64,000 nt of DNA from Chitinophaga jiangningensis (GTDB lineage Bacteria > Bacteroidota > Bacteroidia > Chitinophagales > Chitinophagaceae). Numbering within the stretch: the stretch's first letter is position 1; each line of letters opens with the position of its first letter. The DNA lies in contig NZ_FRBL01000005.1 of the NCBI RefSeq assembly GCF_900142605.1, positions 372,001 to 436,000 of the forward strand, written 5' to 3'. A program made the translations under genes and the position numbers. Of this stretch, positions 18,331-27,487 are shown piece after piece. The notes beneath the pieces were generated by a model. It was not told where the DNA came from. It saw only the letters and a program-made list of their open reading frames with translations, and made no database searches.

Positions 18331-18347
18331 TTTATGAATACATAAAA

Positions 18348-18385
18348 AAACAGAAAGGACGGAATGGCCGTCCTTTCTGTTTTTA
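18348..18385. terminator. Bidirectional terminator after GH92
   Basis: CAGAAAGGACGG (18351-18362) pairs with CCGTCCTTTCTG (18368-18379). T-runs lie on both strands (TTTTT after the hairpin, AAAAAAA before it). Confidence 0.85.
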
Positions 18386-18411
18386 ATTAAATAACCAATT
18401 TAATCCGCGAA

Positions 18412-18526
18412 GTAGAGACGCCTCGCAGGCGTCTATCCGCTTTGATCTTCGATAAAATCTGTTAGTCAATTACTCGAAGATTGTGAAAAGGATTTACTCG
18501 AATAGACGCCTGCCAGGCGTCTCTAC
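18412..18526. repeat. 115-bp inverted-repeat element (REPIN/MITE-like)
   Basis: The outer arms, 18412-18436 and 18502-18526, are reverse complements at 24 of 25 positions. Each arm is itself palindromic (AGACGCCT ... AGGCGTCT). The 65-bp core has a further inverted repeat (ATCTTCGA / TCGAAGAT). It lies between the convergent GH92 and GHL10-like genes. It codes for nothing and has no relation to the CCTTCGG repeats. Confidence 0.75.
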
Positions 18527-18567
18527 ACGGAATAATAATGTTCACCACCAGGTATAAATCTACTTAT

Positions 18568-19647
18568 TTATACCTCCGCCAGCACCTTCAATATCTCCGG
18601 TGTTACATCTCCAAAAATCGAAACTCCTGCCGCACCATTCTCCACAGCTAACTTCACCGCTGTACGGAAGTCCTCATAGTTATTATGGAAGTCAGGTACA
18701 AACAGCCCTGCATACAGCGGGAATGCACCATGCAGCGCCTTCACACCTTCCGCCACGGCGTCGCCGATCCAGACAACCTTTTCCCGGTAAAAGCCGTGAT
18801 AGATCATGGGGCATACTGCTGTCAACGGCCAGTTGGTCCAGTCCTGGCGCACAATACGTTTTGCGATTTCAGGCGTTGGAAATACAGCCGCCGTAATATC
18901 CTTTTTATGTTGCTTCGCTACACCGGCAAGATTGTTTACTACGTTGGTGATACGATCGTAGCGGTACTTACGCCAGGAAGGGCTTTGATCCGGATGTTCG
19001 ATATCTTTCGGGTCCACACCGTACTTTTCCTTGTAGCCCTGGCGACAGGTATCGCAGTAACAGAAATCATATTCAGGCAGTTCTTTGGACTGATCAATGC
19101 CATAGTGGCTCCAGAGGTTTACCGGCAAAATCACGTCGCAGAAGCGCACGTAATCCAGGTGGATTCCATCTACATAATCTTTCTGAAGAATTTGTTCTAC
19201 CTGTGATTTCAGGTAGTTTACCACTTCGGGCTTGCTGGGGCAGAGCCAGCGATAGTAATCCACATACGGAGGATGGTTAGCGCAGGACTCTCCTTTACGG
19301 TTTTGTGCATACCATTCCGGGTGGCTGGCGAGCAGATCTTTTTCGCCGCGGTTCATCGTCCACATCCAGCGGTGTGCTTTGATGCCGTTGGCTTTGGCAG
19401 CTTTGAAGTGTGGCTCGCTGTCGGCCTCGAACATGATATCTGCGATACCTGCTTTTTTATAACCTGCGTATTTTTTTACGAGGTCATCATATTTTTCCTT
19501 GTGGTCCGGATTGATCCACACGCGGTGAGAAACTCTACGTTTTTGCAGTACAGCCGCTGCTTTTTCAGCGGCGCTTACTGGCAGGGCAGGCGTTGCGAGC
19601 GCTACACCACCGATACTAAGGGTTTTGAGAAAATTACGTTTATCCAT
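18568..19647 (-). CDS. Secreted GHL10-like putative glycosyl hydrolase
   Basis: 359 aa. The N-terminus MDKRNFLKTLSIGG has a Tat-like KRxFLK pattern followed by a hydrophobic stretch ending ASAAE-like (LPVSAAE), so export is likely. The body looks like the glycosyl-hydrolase-like family 10 barrel: HRVWINPDH near the start, VDGIHLDYVRF near 145-155 (the family's DGI-LDY-R signature) and WRKYRYDRIT. A CYCDTC motif may bind a metal or form disulfides. Family members are inferred to cleave polysaccharides, but the substrate is unknown. It follows a CBM9-like gene by five bases on the same strand, so enzyme and binding protein are probably cotranscribed. Confidence 0.7.
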   Translation of the reverse strand: MDKRNFLKTLSIGGVALATPALPVSAAEKAAAVLQKRRVSHRVWINPDHKEKYDDLVKKYAGYKKAGIADIMFEADSEPHFKAAKANGIKAHRWMWTMNRGEKDLLASHPEWYAQNRKGESCANHPPYVDYYRWLCPSKPEVVNYLKSQVEQILQKDYVDGIHLDYVRFCDVILPVNLWSHYGIDQSKELPEYDFCYCDTCRQGYKEKYGVDPKDIEHPDQSPSWRKYRYDRITNVVNNLAGVAKQHKKDITAAVFPTPEIAKRIVRQDWTNWPLTAVCPMIYHGFYREKVVWIGDAVAEGVKALHGAFPLYAGLFVPDFHNNYEDFRTAVKLAVENGAAGVSIFGDVTPEILKVLAEV

Positions 19648-19652
19648 TTACG

Positions 19653-20726
19653 TTATTTTTTATCTGACCAGATTTTACCTTCCTGATTAATATAGATGCG
19701 GGCAGAAATTTCAGGTACCTGCACGCTGGCAGTGAACTGCTGGCTGATAGCCTCCATTTCCAGTGCATACTTACCGGCAGGGAGCTTCAAGTCTACTGAC
19801 TTTGCAGCAAAGCGCCTGTTTTTAGCGCGATAGGTTTGCTGTGCGTAATAGACTTCCCAGAGTTGTTTCCTGGCGGCAGCATCTGCCGGCATACTGAAAG
19901 AGGGCACTTTTTCTGTGCCTTGCGCTGTGGTAAACTGCAGGTAGCCCCATCTCTCCGGCGCATGCATGTTGATAATATCCTGCTGGCTCCAAACCCAGTT
20001 GTGTTCCGGCTTTTTACGTTTTACGTATTTGCCGTCCACCACATCAGTATCCCATTCAACACGTGAAAAGTTGATACGCCACGTAGTGCCGTTTGCCGGA
20101 GCACCATCCCCAAAAAAGCGCAGTGCACTGAATGGAATCGCCATCTCCACCGTCCATGAGGAGTCCGTATCAACCGGATTATTCAGTGTACCATTTACAC
20201 TTACAGCGGTCATCAATCTTTTGGTATCCCAGTTAAGCATGGCGTTACCACCATCGCGGTAAGGCTTTACCATAAAAAGATCCATCACCGTATTGAGCGC
20301 GTTGATCTCCAATTCATAGTACTGGTGCGTGTCTCCGTCGGGATCGATGAATACTTCAAAATCATTGTCATTAAAAATAATGGCATCATGATTTTTAAGT
20401 GTACCCCATACATGTGGCTCTTGTAGTTCTGCGCCAATGTATAAATACTTTTCATCCCACAGTAATTTAATACGTGTGCGGTAAGCAGGAGATGGCTGCC
20501 GGCTACCTTCTATATCTGTAAAATCTTCAGACCAGGCGGCATGCTGCCATGCGCCTTCATTTAAATGTCCATCGATAGCTACGCTACCGCTGGCGCGTGT
20601 TACTACATAGTTGCGGGGCGTACCGCTGAAAGGCTTAAACGCCGTTGAAAAAGTCTGTGCCATACTGATTTCAGGCAACAGGAATCCATTTAGTAATAAG
20701 ACTAGCAATCCAAATCTAAAGTACAT
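19653..20726 (-). CDS. CBM9-like carbohydrate-binding secreted protein
   Basis: 357 aa from ATG at 20726. An in-frame GTG 11 codons upstream (20759) is possible, but the ATG gives a clean signal peptide (MYFRFGLLVLLLNGFLLPEI to SMAQ). Residues ~40-270 match the CBM9-like fold seen in Bacteroidota: IDGHLNEGAWQ, WDEKYLYIGAELQEPHVWG, NDNDFEVFIDPDGDTHQYYE, and EMAIPFSALR. The C-terminal ~80 residues are not recognised. It sits five bases upstream of the GHL10-like gene and would be translated first. It may present a glycan to that enzyme; this is inferred from position. Divergent from the S9 peptidase. Confidence 0.8.
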   Translation of the reverse strand: MYFRFGLLVLLLNGFLLPEISMAQTFSTAFKPFSGTPRNYVVTRASGSVAIDGHLNEGAWQHAAWSEDFTDIEGSRQPSPAYRTRIKLLWDEKYLYIGAELQEPHVWGTLKNHDAIIFNDNDFEVFIDPDGDTHQYYELEINALNTVMDLFMVKPYRDGGNAMLNWDTKRLMTAVSVNGTLNNPVDTDSSWTVEMAIPFSALRFFGDGAPANGTTWRINFSRVEWDTDVVDGKYVKRKKPEHNWVWSQQDIINMHAPERWGYLQFTTAQGTEKVPSFSMPADAAARKQLWEVYYAQQTYRAKNRRFAAKSVDLKLPAGKYALEMEAISQQFTASVQVPEISARIYINQEGKIWSDKK

Positions 20727-20839
20727 AAGCAACCGGGTTTGATTCCAAACTAAGGCCACTAAGTTAAACTTAATAAATTATGAATCCCAGACCATCAATT
20801 ATTCCTACATTTATGCGATTCAAAACAACCTTTCAGATC

Positions 20840-22870
20840 ATGTACAAACCAATTTTACTGACAGGATTATTATTTACAACTATGGCAGCATCAGCCCAGG
20901 AAAAGATGACGCCTGAGCTCTTATGGCAGCTAGGCAGAGTGAGTGGTGAAACTGTGACAGCAGATGGCAAAACCGTTATCTACGGCGTTTCGCAGGTTAA
21001 TTTAAAAGAAAATAAAAGTGAGAAGAACCTGTTTGCTATTCCGCTGGCAGGAGGCACTCCCAAACAACTCACTACCGGAACGGGAGCAGAAGGAGATGTG
21101 ATGGTACTACCCGGCAACAAAATTGGTTTCTCCCTAAAAGGACAATGGTGGGAAATGAATGCCGACGGCAGTAACCCGGTGCAAAAAACAAATGTGGATG
21201 GCGGCATGCAGAACATCCGCATTTCACCAGATGGTAAACACATCCTGTTTTCCAACGAAGTGAAGGTAAAAAAGATCAGTGGTAAAGACTTCTATCCGGA
21301 TCTCACCAGATCTAATGTTCAGATTTATGATAACCTGAACTACCGCCACTGGGATACCTGGGAAGATGGCAATTTCTCCCATGTATTTTATGCTACTTAT
21401 GAAGATGGAAAGGTTGGTACTCCGGTAGATATCATGGCGGATGAGCCATACGATTGCCCGCAAATGCCTTCCGGCGGCCCTGAGGACCTGATCTGGAGCA
21501 GCGATGGCAAAAGCATCATCTACGTATGCAAAAAGAAATATGGCAAGGATTACGCACTCAGCACTAATACCGACGTGTATGAGTACAACCTCGAAACCAA
21601 AACCACCAGCAACCTTTCCGAAGGTATGAAGGGGTATGATGTAACGCCGGCTTTCAGCACCGACGGTAAATACCTGCTGTGGCTGAGCATGGAGCACGAT
21701 GGCTACGAGGCAGATAAAAACGATATCATTGTACTGAACAAGACTACCGGCAAAAAAACAAATATCACCAAAGGCTGGGATGGCACGGTATCCGCAGCAC
21801 GCTTCAGCACTGATGGTAAAAAAATCTACTTCCTCGCTGTAGTCAAAGGTACCGAGCAACTGCTGGAAATCACCCTGCAGAAGGATATAGCGGCTACCAA
21901 TGAAAAACATATCCGCCAGATCACCAACGGTGATTTTGACATCAACGATATGATCAGCCAGCAAGGTAATACCATGGTGGTAACCCGCACAGATATGAAT
22001 CATGCAGCGGAAGTATTTACAGTGGACCTCGTGAAGGGAGCCGTACTGCCACTGACCACCGTTAACAAAGCTACCTACGATAAAATAGGGATGAGCAAAG
22101 TGGAAAAGCGCTGGATTAAAACTACCGACAATAAGGAGATGCTGGCCTGGGTAATCTACCCACCGGATTTTGATCCTGCCAAAAAATATCCAACGTTGTT
22201 ATATTGCCAGGGTGGCCCACAATCTGCCTTATCACAGTTCTACTCTTACCGCTGGAACTTCCAGCTGATGGCGGCACAGGGCTACATCGTGGTAGCGCCT
22301 AACCGCAGGGGTATGCCGGGTCATGGCGTGGAATGGAATGCCGCCATCAGTAAAGATTGGGGCGGTCAGCCAATCCGCGATTACCTGAGCGCTATTGACG
22401 ATGTAGCAAAAGAACCTTATGTAGATAAGAGCAGACTGGGAGCTGTAGGTGCCAGCTATGGCGGTTATAGCGTATACATGCTGGCAGGCGTACACGAAAA
22501 CAGGTTTAAAACATTCATTGCGCACGACGGGCTGTTTGACCTGAAAAGCTGGTATGGCACTACGGAAGAGCTCTGGTTTGCCAACTGGGATATAGGAGCA
22601 TACTGGGATAAAGCAAATGCCGATACCTACAAAAACTTCAACCCGAGTGAGCATGCCAACAAATGGAATACGCCTATCCTGATCATACAGGGAGGTATTG
22701 ATTTTCGCGTACCAATTGAGCAAGGCTTACAGGCATTCCAGCTGGCACAGCTGAAAGGCATCAAGAGCAAGCTGCTGTATTTCCCTGAAGAAAATCACTG
22801 GGTACTGAAACCGCAGAACGCGATTGTATGGCAACGTGAGTTCTTCAGCTGGCTGAAAGAAACATTGTAA
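20840..22870 (+). CDS. Prolyl oligopeptidase family (S9) serine peptidase
   Basis: 676 aa from ATG at 20840, which gives a signal peptide (MYKPILLTGLLFTTMAASAQ). Two in-frame ATGs further upstream (20780, 20813) would add an unlikely leader. An N-terminal beta-propeller (about 30-410; repeats such as FSTDGKYLLWLSME and FSTDGKKIYFLAV) is followed by an alpha/beta hydrolase domain. The nucleophile is S539 in GASYGGYS, the Asp is in GGIDFRVP (about 619) and the His is in ENHWVL (about 652). The family is dipeptidyl- or acylaminoacyl-peptidase-like, cutting short peptides. Likely periplasmic. The next gene starts 30 bp later, so weak coupling is possible. Confidence 0.92.
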   Translation: MYKPILLTGLLFTTMAASAQEKMTPELLWQLGRVSGETVTADGKTVIYGVSQVNLKENKSEKNLFAIPLAGGTPKQLTTGTGAEGDVMVLPGNKIGFSLKGQWWEMNADGSNPVQKTNVDGGMQNIRISPDGKHILFSNEVKVKKISGKDFYPDLTRSNVQIYDNLNYRHWDTWEDGNFSHVFYATYEDGKVGTPVDIMADEPYDCPQMPSGGPEDLIWSSDGKSIIYVCKKKYGKDYALSTNTDVYEYNLETKTTSNLSEGMKGYDVTPAFSTDGKYLLWLSMEHDGYEADKNDIIVLNKTTGKKTNITKGWDGTVSAARFSTDGKKIYFLAVVKGTEQLLEITLQKDIAATNEKHIRQITNGDFDINDMISQQGNTMVVTRTDMNHAAEVFTVDLVKGAVLPLTTVNKATYDKIGMSKVEKRWIKTTDNKEMLAWVIYPPDFDPAKKYPTLLYCQGGPQSALSQFYSYRWNFQLMAAQGYIVVAPNRRGMPGHGVEWNAAISKDWGGQPIRDYLSAIDDVAKEPYVDKSRLGAVGASYGGYSVYMLAGVHENRFKTFIAHDGLFDLKSWYGTTEELWFANWDIGAYWDKANADTYKNFNPSEHANKWNTPILIIQGGIDFRVPIEQGLQAFQLAQLKGIKSKLLYFPEENHWVLKPQNAIVWQREFFSWLKETL

Positions 22871-22900
22871 TTTCAATATATCATCACCAAAACCGACTCC

Positions 22901-23677
22901 ATGACTGCTTTAACACTTGACATTCAGGATGGCATTGCCACCATTACATTGAACCGGCCGGAAGTATATAACGCCTTCAATGACCCACTGAGTTACGAAC
23001 TACAGGATGCCCTGAAACAGGCCGAACGCGATGCCAGTGTCAGGGTAGTAGTATTAACAGGAGCCGGTAAAGCTTTTAGCAGCGGGCAGGATCTTAAAGC
23101 AGCCATGGAGGGCGGAAAACGGAATTTGAGTGAGTCGCTGCACAAAAGGTATAACCCTATCATCCGGGCTATACGAAATATGCCCAAGCCCGTTATATGT
23201 AAGTTAAACGGCGTGGCAGCGGGTGCCGGCTGCTCGCTGGCGCTGGCCTGCGACCTGATCATTGCCAGCGAAACCGCCAGCATGATTGAGATTTTTGTAA
23301 ACATTGCACTGGTGCTGGATAGTGGCTCTTCCTACTTCCTGCCACGTACAGTAGGCTACCACCGCGCATTTGAGCTGGCCACTAAGGCCTCTAAGATCAG
23401 CGCCGAAGAAGCGCTGAAGCTGGGGCTGGTCAATAAGGTGGTACCGGCCTCTGAGGTGGATGATGCTGTGGCAGCAGAAGCGAAGTATTACGCTAACGCG
23501 CCTACGAAGGCCATTGCCCTCATGAAAAAGATGCTGACCAAGGGTATGACAGAAAGCCTGGATGAGGCATTGGAATATGAAGCGTATTGCCAGGAAATTG
23601 CAGGTAATTCAAAGGATAATACCGAAGGGGTTACTGCATTTCTGGAGAAAAGAACACCTGTTTTCACCGGTGAGTAA
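22901..23677 (+). CDS. Enoyl-CoA hydratase/isomerase, PaaG-like
   Basis: 258 aa crotonase fold, cytoplasmic. The oxyanion-hole segments are AFSSGQDL and NGVAAGAGCSLALACD. The stretch NIALVLDSGSSYFLPRTVG puts an Asp in the position used by PaaG-type isomerases, where hydratases have a Glu pair. PaaG isomerises ring-1,2-epoxyphenylacetyl-CoA to the oxepin in phenylacetate breakdown. No other paa gene is in the window, so a different acyl-CoA substrate is possible. It follows the S9 peptidase by 30 bp and ends before a repeat and a long palindromic terminator. Confidence 0.85.
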   Translation: MTALTLDIQDGIATITLNRPEVYNAFNDPLSYELQDALKQAERDASVRVVVLTGAGKAFSSGQDLKAAMEGGKRNLSESLHKRYNPIIRAIRNMPKPVICKLNGVAAGAGCSLALACDLIIASETASMIEIFVNIALVLDSGSSYFLPRTVGYHRAFELATKASKISAEEALKLGLVNKVVPASEVDDAVAAEAKYYANAPTKAIALMKKMLTKGMTESLDEALEYEAYCQEIAGNSKDNTEGVTAFLEKRTPVFTGE

Positions 23678-23693
23678 GGTGGATTTTGAATGG

Positions 23694-23820
23694 GACCTTC
23701 GGTGGTATTCGCGACGGCACCTTGCGAGCCTCCTTCTCCATCAGCGAGCGGTATGTCTCTAAGAACAAGCCTACGCGCGCAGCGCGGAACCTCCCCACCT
23801 GGCACCGAAGGTGGCAGGTG
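23694..23820. repeat. Dispersed palindromic element, CCTTCGG/CCGAAGG type (copy 2)
   Basis: The left end contains CCTTCGG (23696-23702) and the right end CACCTGGCACC-GAA-GGTGGCAGGTG (23796-23820), with ACGCGCGCAGCGCGGAACC inside. The reverse complement of that inner block reads GGTTCCGCGCTGCGCGCG and recurs at 40761-40778, inside copy 3. It lies at the 3' ends of convergent genes. Confidence 0.75.
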
Positions 23821-23822
23821 AT

Positions 23823-23872
23823 AATATTAAAAAAGCGCGTGCTGCAGATGCAGCACGCGCTTTTTTAATATT
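23823..23872. terminator. 50-nt perfect palindrome, bidirectional terminator
   Basis: Two 24-nt arms separated by GA: AATATT, AAAAAA, GCGCGTGCTGCA and the exact reverse complement. A GC-rich stem with A- and T-runs on both sides serves both the enoyl-CoA hydratase (+) and the barrel protein (-). Confidence 0.9.
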
Positions 23873-23884
23873 AGGTAGATAAGT

Positions 23885-24586
23885 TTATAATCCACTTACT
23901 ACGATACCGATCTGGTAAGGTCTGATATCGTATTTGTCGTTGTCTTTCAATAGCGGGGTAATGGAATAGCTGTAGAACAGACCGATGTTTCCATAACCGA
24001 TGCGGGCAGTAGCTGCCATGCGCCATGCGTTGAAATACTCTTTGTTCCTCACCTTGTCGGTAGTTTTACCACCATTAGGGCCGGTTGTTTTAGCCTTCGT
24101 ATGTGCGTCCATCAGTGCGCCAAACTTCACGCCCAATCCGGCTTTGAAGCCTTTGTTAGCGTTATCTGGCACGGAACGGTATCTCAGCTCAATAGGAATT
24201 TCCAGGTAAGTGGTAGCCACTTTGTAACGCTTGTTAGCGGTGGTGTAAGGGAAGGTGATCTCACTGCTGTTAGACCTTCCTGCTACATCCATAGCATGAT
24301 CTTTCAGCATTATACCGCTGGTGCTGATGCCCAAACCGGGTGCAATACTGAATTTAGACTTATTGAGAGGAATATCATACATGAAAGCAACGTTGAAGCC
24401 CCTGTTGAAGCCGGATTTCACGCTATCCGGAGATCCTGCCCAGCCATCGTACGACAGTTGGATCATCAGGAAGTCCCTGGAATGAGTCACGGAATTCATC
24501 GCTTTATTCATTGGAGAACCTCCGTCCTGCGCAAAAACTCCGATAGAAGTGGCTATCAGTCCAAGGGTAAAGAGTATTTTTTTCAT
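23885..24586 (-). CDS. Outer-membrane beta-barrel protein, unknown role
   Basis: 233 aa with a signal peptide (MKKILFTLGLIATSIGVFAQ). The body has alternating beta-strands typical of small porin-like barrels of the OMP_b-brl type: FLMIQLSYDGW, GFNVAFMYDIPL, KFSIAPGLGISTSG, YLEIPIELRYR, GFKAGLGVKFGALMDAH, RIGYGNIGLFYSYSI. The C-terminus ends in a strand with a terminal hydrophobic residue (GIVVSGL). Likely an 8-stranded barrel in the outer membrane. It is monocistronic, with its own promoter; function unknown. Confidence 0.8.
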   Translation of the reverse strand: MKKILFTLGLIATSIGVFAQDGGSPMNKAMNSVTHSRDFLMIQLSYDGWAGSPDSVKSGFNRGFNVAFMYDIPLNKSKFSIAPGLGISTSGIMLKDHAMDVAGRSNSSEITFPYTTANKRYKVATTYLEIPIELRYRSVPDNANKGFKAGLGVKFGALMDAHTKAKTTGPNGGKTTDKVRNKEYFNAWRMAATARIGYGNIGLFYSYSITPLLKDNDKYDIRPYQIGIVVSGL

Positions 24587-24619
24587 AAAATCTTAATACT
24601 TAAGAAAAAGAATATTAGG

Positions 24620-24647
24620 CAAATTTAATGGAATGATTGTAAAACAA
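24620..24647 (-). promoter_or_regulatory. Promoter of the outer-membrane barrel gene
   Basis: On the minus strand, TTG (24647-24645), a 17-bp spacer and TAAATTTG (24627-24620) match the Bacteroidota -33/-7 pattern. The start codon is 34 bp downstream of the -7 element. Confidence 0.6.
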
Positions 24648-24880
24648 TTGGTTAAAATATTGCAAAAACAACATCCACACGGACCATTCCAGTGCCGGAA
24701 GTTACATAAATTTGAAATTGATAACTATATTCTTTTCCTGTAAAATGAACAAAATGAACAGGCAAAATGGGACAAATAATCCTTAATTTGAAATAAAATC
24801 TCCCACCAGGTCCTTAACCACTGCCAACGCTGACAATTTATAGTCGTACAATTTTTAAGAGTTTATGAACATTATTCTCG

Positions 24881-27487
24881 ATGAAAAAAATTGTTAATAG
24901 CGTAATCTGGCTCTTTGTTACAATAGGTTTACTGTTGTGCGTAATGCTGTATTATGCCTGGAGCGTCCGGCAGAGAGTGGAAATAACCATAGCGGCCGCC
25001 CGCAGTGACGCGGCAAATGCTAAGCTGCTCCACAATTATCTCGAAAAAAATCAATACTACACCAACTACAGCTTCTGGTTTATCCTGATGGCAGTAGCCG
25101 TTGCCATCATATTTCTGGCGGTAGAAGGCCGCTACATAGCCCTGCACTTCCGGCAGCTGCGGGAAAGAGCCAACCGCCTGTATAAAAATACCCAGTCGTA
25201 CAAACGCCTGGCCCAGCAGGCAGGCCCTATTATGTATACCTCCTCCCCGGAAGGCTACTTCACCTACGTAAATGAAGGCGTAGCCAACATTACCGGCTAC
25301 CAGCCGGAAGAGGTAATCGGCAAACACTACTCCATGTTCCTGGATACCCGCACCTACAATAAGCTGCAGGACTACTACGTGTCGCAGATGAAGGGCTACC
25401 AGGACTATTCCTCCATCCAGTTTGAAATCATTACCCACTCGGGTGAAAAAAAATGGGTGGAACAAATGGTGTCTATCATCCGGGATGACAATGGCCGCGT
25501 AACAGAATTCCAGTGCATCGTAAAAGAACTATACCACAGCAAAGGCAAGGATTACCGGTTCGACTACCTGCGGGACCGCCTCGAAGCAGTTGTGGACTTT
25601 ACCCCTTCCATGATGTTCATCAAAGACATGGAAGGCCGATATATCCTCGTAAATCAACGGTTTACGGATGTTATGCAGGTAAAAAAAGAGGAAGTAATTG
25701 GCAGAATTGATGCTGACCTCAACTACCCATGGGCTTCCCGCTATGCAGCGCTGGACTCAGAAGTAATAAGCACCGGTAACGCCGCCAGCCTGGACGATAC
25801 ACTGGATGTGAACGGGAAACAACTACACTACTATGTTACCAAGTTCCCCCTCCGCAATGCCCACGATGAAATGATCGGCGTATGCGGCATCGCCCACGAC
25901 GTCACCGAAAAAAAGAACCACATCAAAGCCCTCGTCAATGCCCAGCGCATCGCCGAAGAAGCCCGCCGCGCCCAGGAAACCTTCCTTGCCAATATGAGCC
26001 ACGAAATTCGTACGCCCATGAACGGTATCCTCGGTATGACCCAACTACTCCGGCAAGACACCCAGCTATCACCAACCCAACAGGAGTTCGTTTCCGCCAT
26101 CCAAACATCCGCCACCAACCTGCTGGTCATTATCAATGAAATCCTCGACTTCTCTAAAATAAAAGCCGGAAAACTAAAGATTGAAGAAGCACCCTTCGAC
26201 CTCCGCAACGAAACAGAAAAAGCTTTTTACCCGCTCAGAATCCAGGTGCAGGAAAAGCGCCTGGCATTTAACGTACTCATTGATGAACATATTCCGGCCA
26301 TACTCATTGGCGACAAGATAAGATTAATGCAGGTGCTCGTAAACCTGGTGGAAAATGCCATTAAGTTCACCGCCCGGGGCAGCGTAAGCGTACATCTGTA
26401 CCCGTTAGCCACCACACCAAACGAAGTGCGGCTAAGGCTGGAGGTAACAGACACCGGCATCGGTATAGCGCCGGAAAAACAACAATATGTGTTCGAAAGC
26501 TTCACCCAATCGCATAGTGCCAACAACCGCAGCTTCGGCGGCACCGGCCTGGGGCTCGCTATCTGTAAGGAACTGGTGGAATTGCAGGAAGGGGAAATCC
26601 GCGTGGTCAGTGAGCTGGGCAAAGGCTCCATGTTCATCGTAGAGCTACCGTTCCGGTACGACGACAGCATCTCCCCGGAGGAGGAAAAATTAACTCCCCA
26701 ACAGCTGAGTAGTAAACCCCTACTCGGGAAATCCATACTCGTAGTGGAAGACAACCTCATTAACCAGAAGGTAGCCTGCCATGCATTGCAAAAAGGAGGT
26801 GCCAGGGTACATATGGTGGAAAATGGACAAATAGCCGTAGAACTAACGTTGCAGCAGTCGTACGACTGCATACTCATGGATATACAAATGCCCGGCATGG
26901 ATGGGTATGAAGCTACCCGCAACATCCGGAAAAACGGTATCAACACCGTGATCATAGCCATGACCGCATCTGCATTGAAAGGAGAAAAAGAAAGATGCCT
27001 CGAAGCCGGTATGAACGCCTATATCTCCAAACCTTATGAACAACAGGAATTATTCTCAACCATTCTAAAAGCCACCGGCACTTCCATGCCGGCACCCCAA
27101 CAACTATTCACCATGGCAAACACACCCTACAACGGCCCCGACAGTAACTACCTCCGCGAAAAAGTAGGACTGGACGATCAGGAAATCATTCTCCTGTACC
27201 AGGACATGTTACAGGAATTCCCTGCTAAAATGGAAGTACTGCAACAGCACGTACAACAACAGGACTGGGAAAATACTTTCATCATGGCCCATCAGCTCAA
27301 AACCCTGTTCAAACTCCTGCAGTTTAACGCTGCCACCGAACTTTGTGAGTCTATAGAAGTAGATGCGCATCTTTCTGAAAACCTGGCCACGATTCCAGCC
27401 CGCGTAAGCAGCCTGGTAGCGGCTTACAACAACTTTTTACCCAGCCTCCGGGAGGCGGCTGATCAACCCCTGGGCAATGAGAAGTAG
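24881..27487 (+). CDS. Hybrid sensor histidine kinase (2 PAS, HisKA, HATPase, REC, Hpt)
   Basis: 868 aa membrane protein. Two membrane helices (about 5-27 and 62-80) enclose a short periplasmic loop. Then come two PAS domains (about 105-220 with YVNEGVANITGYQPEEVIG; 230-345 with DFTPSMMFIKDMEGRY), a HisKA dimer domain with H374 in NMSHEIRTP, a HATPase domain (VENAIKF, GTGLGLAICKEL), a receiver domain with D667 in CILMDIQMPGMDG, and an Hpt domain with H804 in AHQLKTLFKLL. This is a self-contained His-Asp-His phosphorelay, which needs an outside response regulator for output; none is adjacent. Its 3' end overlaps the last 25 bp of the Kdp-linked kinase on the opposite strand. Confidence 0.93.
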   Translation: MKKIVNSVIWLFVTIGLLLCVMLYYAWSVRQRVEITIAAARSDAANAKLLHNYLEKNQYYTNYSFWFILMAVAVAIIFLAVEGRYIALHFRQLRERANRLYKNTQSYKRLAQQAGPIMYTSSPEGYFTYVNEGVANITGYQPEEVIGKHYSMFLDTRTYNKLQDYYVSQMKGYQDYSSIQFEIITHSGEKKWVEQMVSIIRDDNGRVTEFQCIVKELYHSKGKDYRFDYLRDRLEAVVDFTPSMMFIKDMEGRYILVNQRFTDVMQVKKEEVIGRIDADLNYPWASRYAALDSEVISTGNAASLDDTLDVNGKQLHYYVTKFPLRNAHDEMIGVCGIAHDVTEKKNHIKALVNAQRIAEEARRAQETFLANMSHEIRTPMNGILGMTQLLRQDTQLSPTQQEFVSAIQTSATNLLVIINEILDFSKIKAGKLKIEEAPFDLRNETEKAFYPLRIQVQEKRLAFNVLIDEHIPAILIGDKIRLMQVLVNLVENAIKFTARGSVSVHLYPLATTPNEVRLRLEVTDTGIGIAPEKQQYVFESFTQSHSANNRSFGGTGLGLAICKELVELQEGEIRVVSELGKGSMFIVELPFRYDDSISPEEEKLTPQQLSSKPLLGKSILVVEDNLINQKVACHALQKGGARVHMVENGQIAVELTLQQSYDCILMDIQMPGMDGYEATRNIRKNGINTVIIAMTASALKGEKERCLEAGMNAYISKPYEQQELFSTILKATGTSMPAPQQLFTMANTPYNGPDSNYLREKVGLDDQEIILLYQDMLQEFPAKMEVLQQHVQQQDWENTFIMAHQLKTLFKLLQFNAATELCESIEVDAHLSENLATIPARVSSLVAAYNNFLPSLREAADQPLGNEK

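Noticed and set aside
24881..27487. Hybrid kinase as KdpE replacement
   Set aside because: It has a receiver but no DNA-binding output domain, so it cannot itself replace KdpE.
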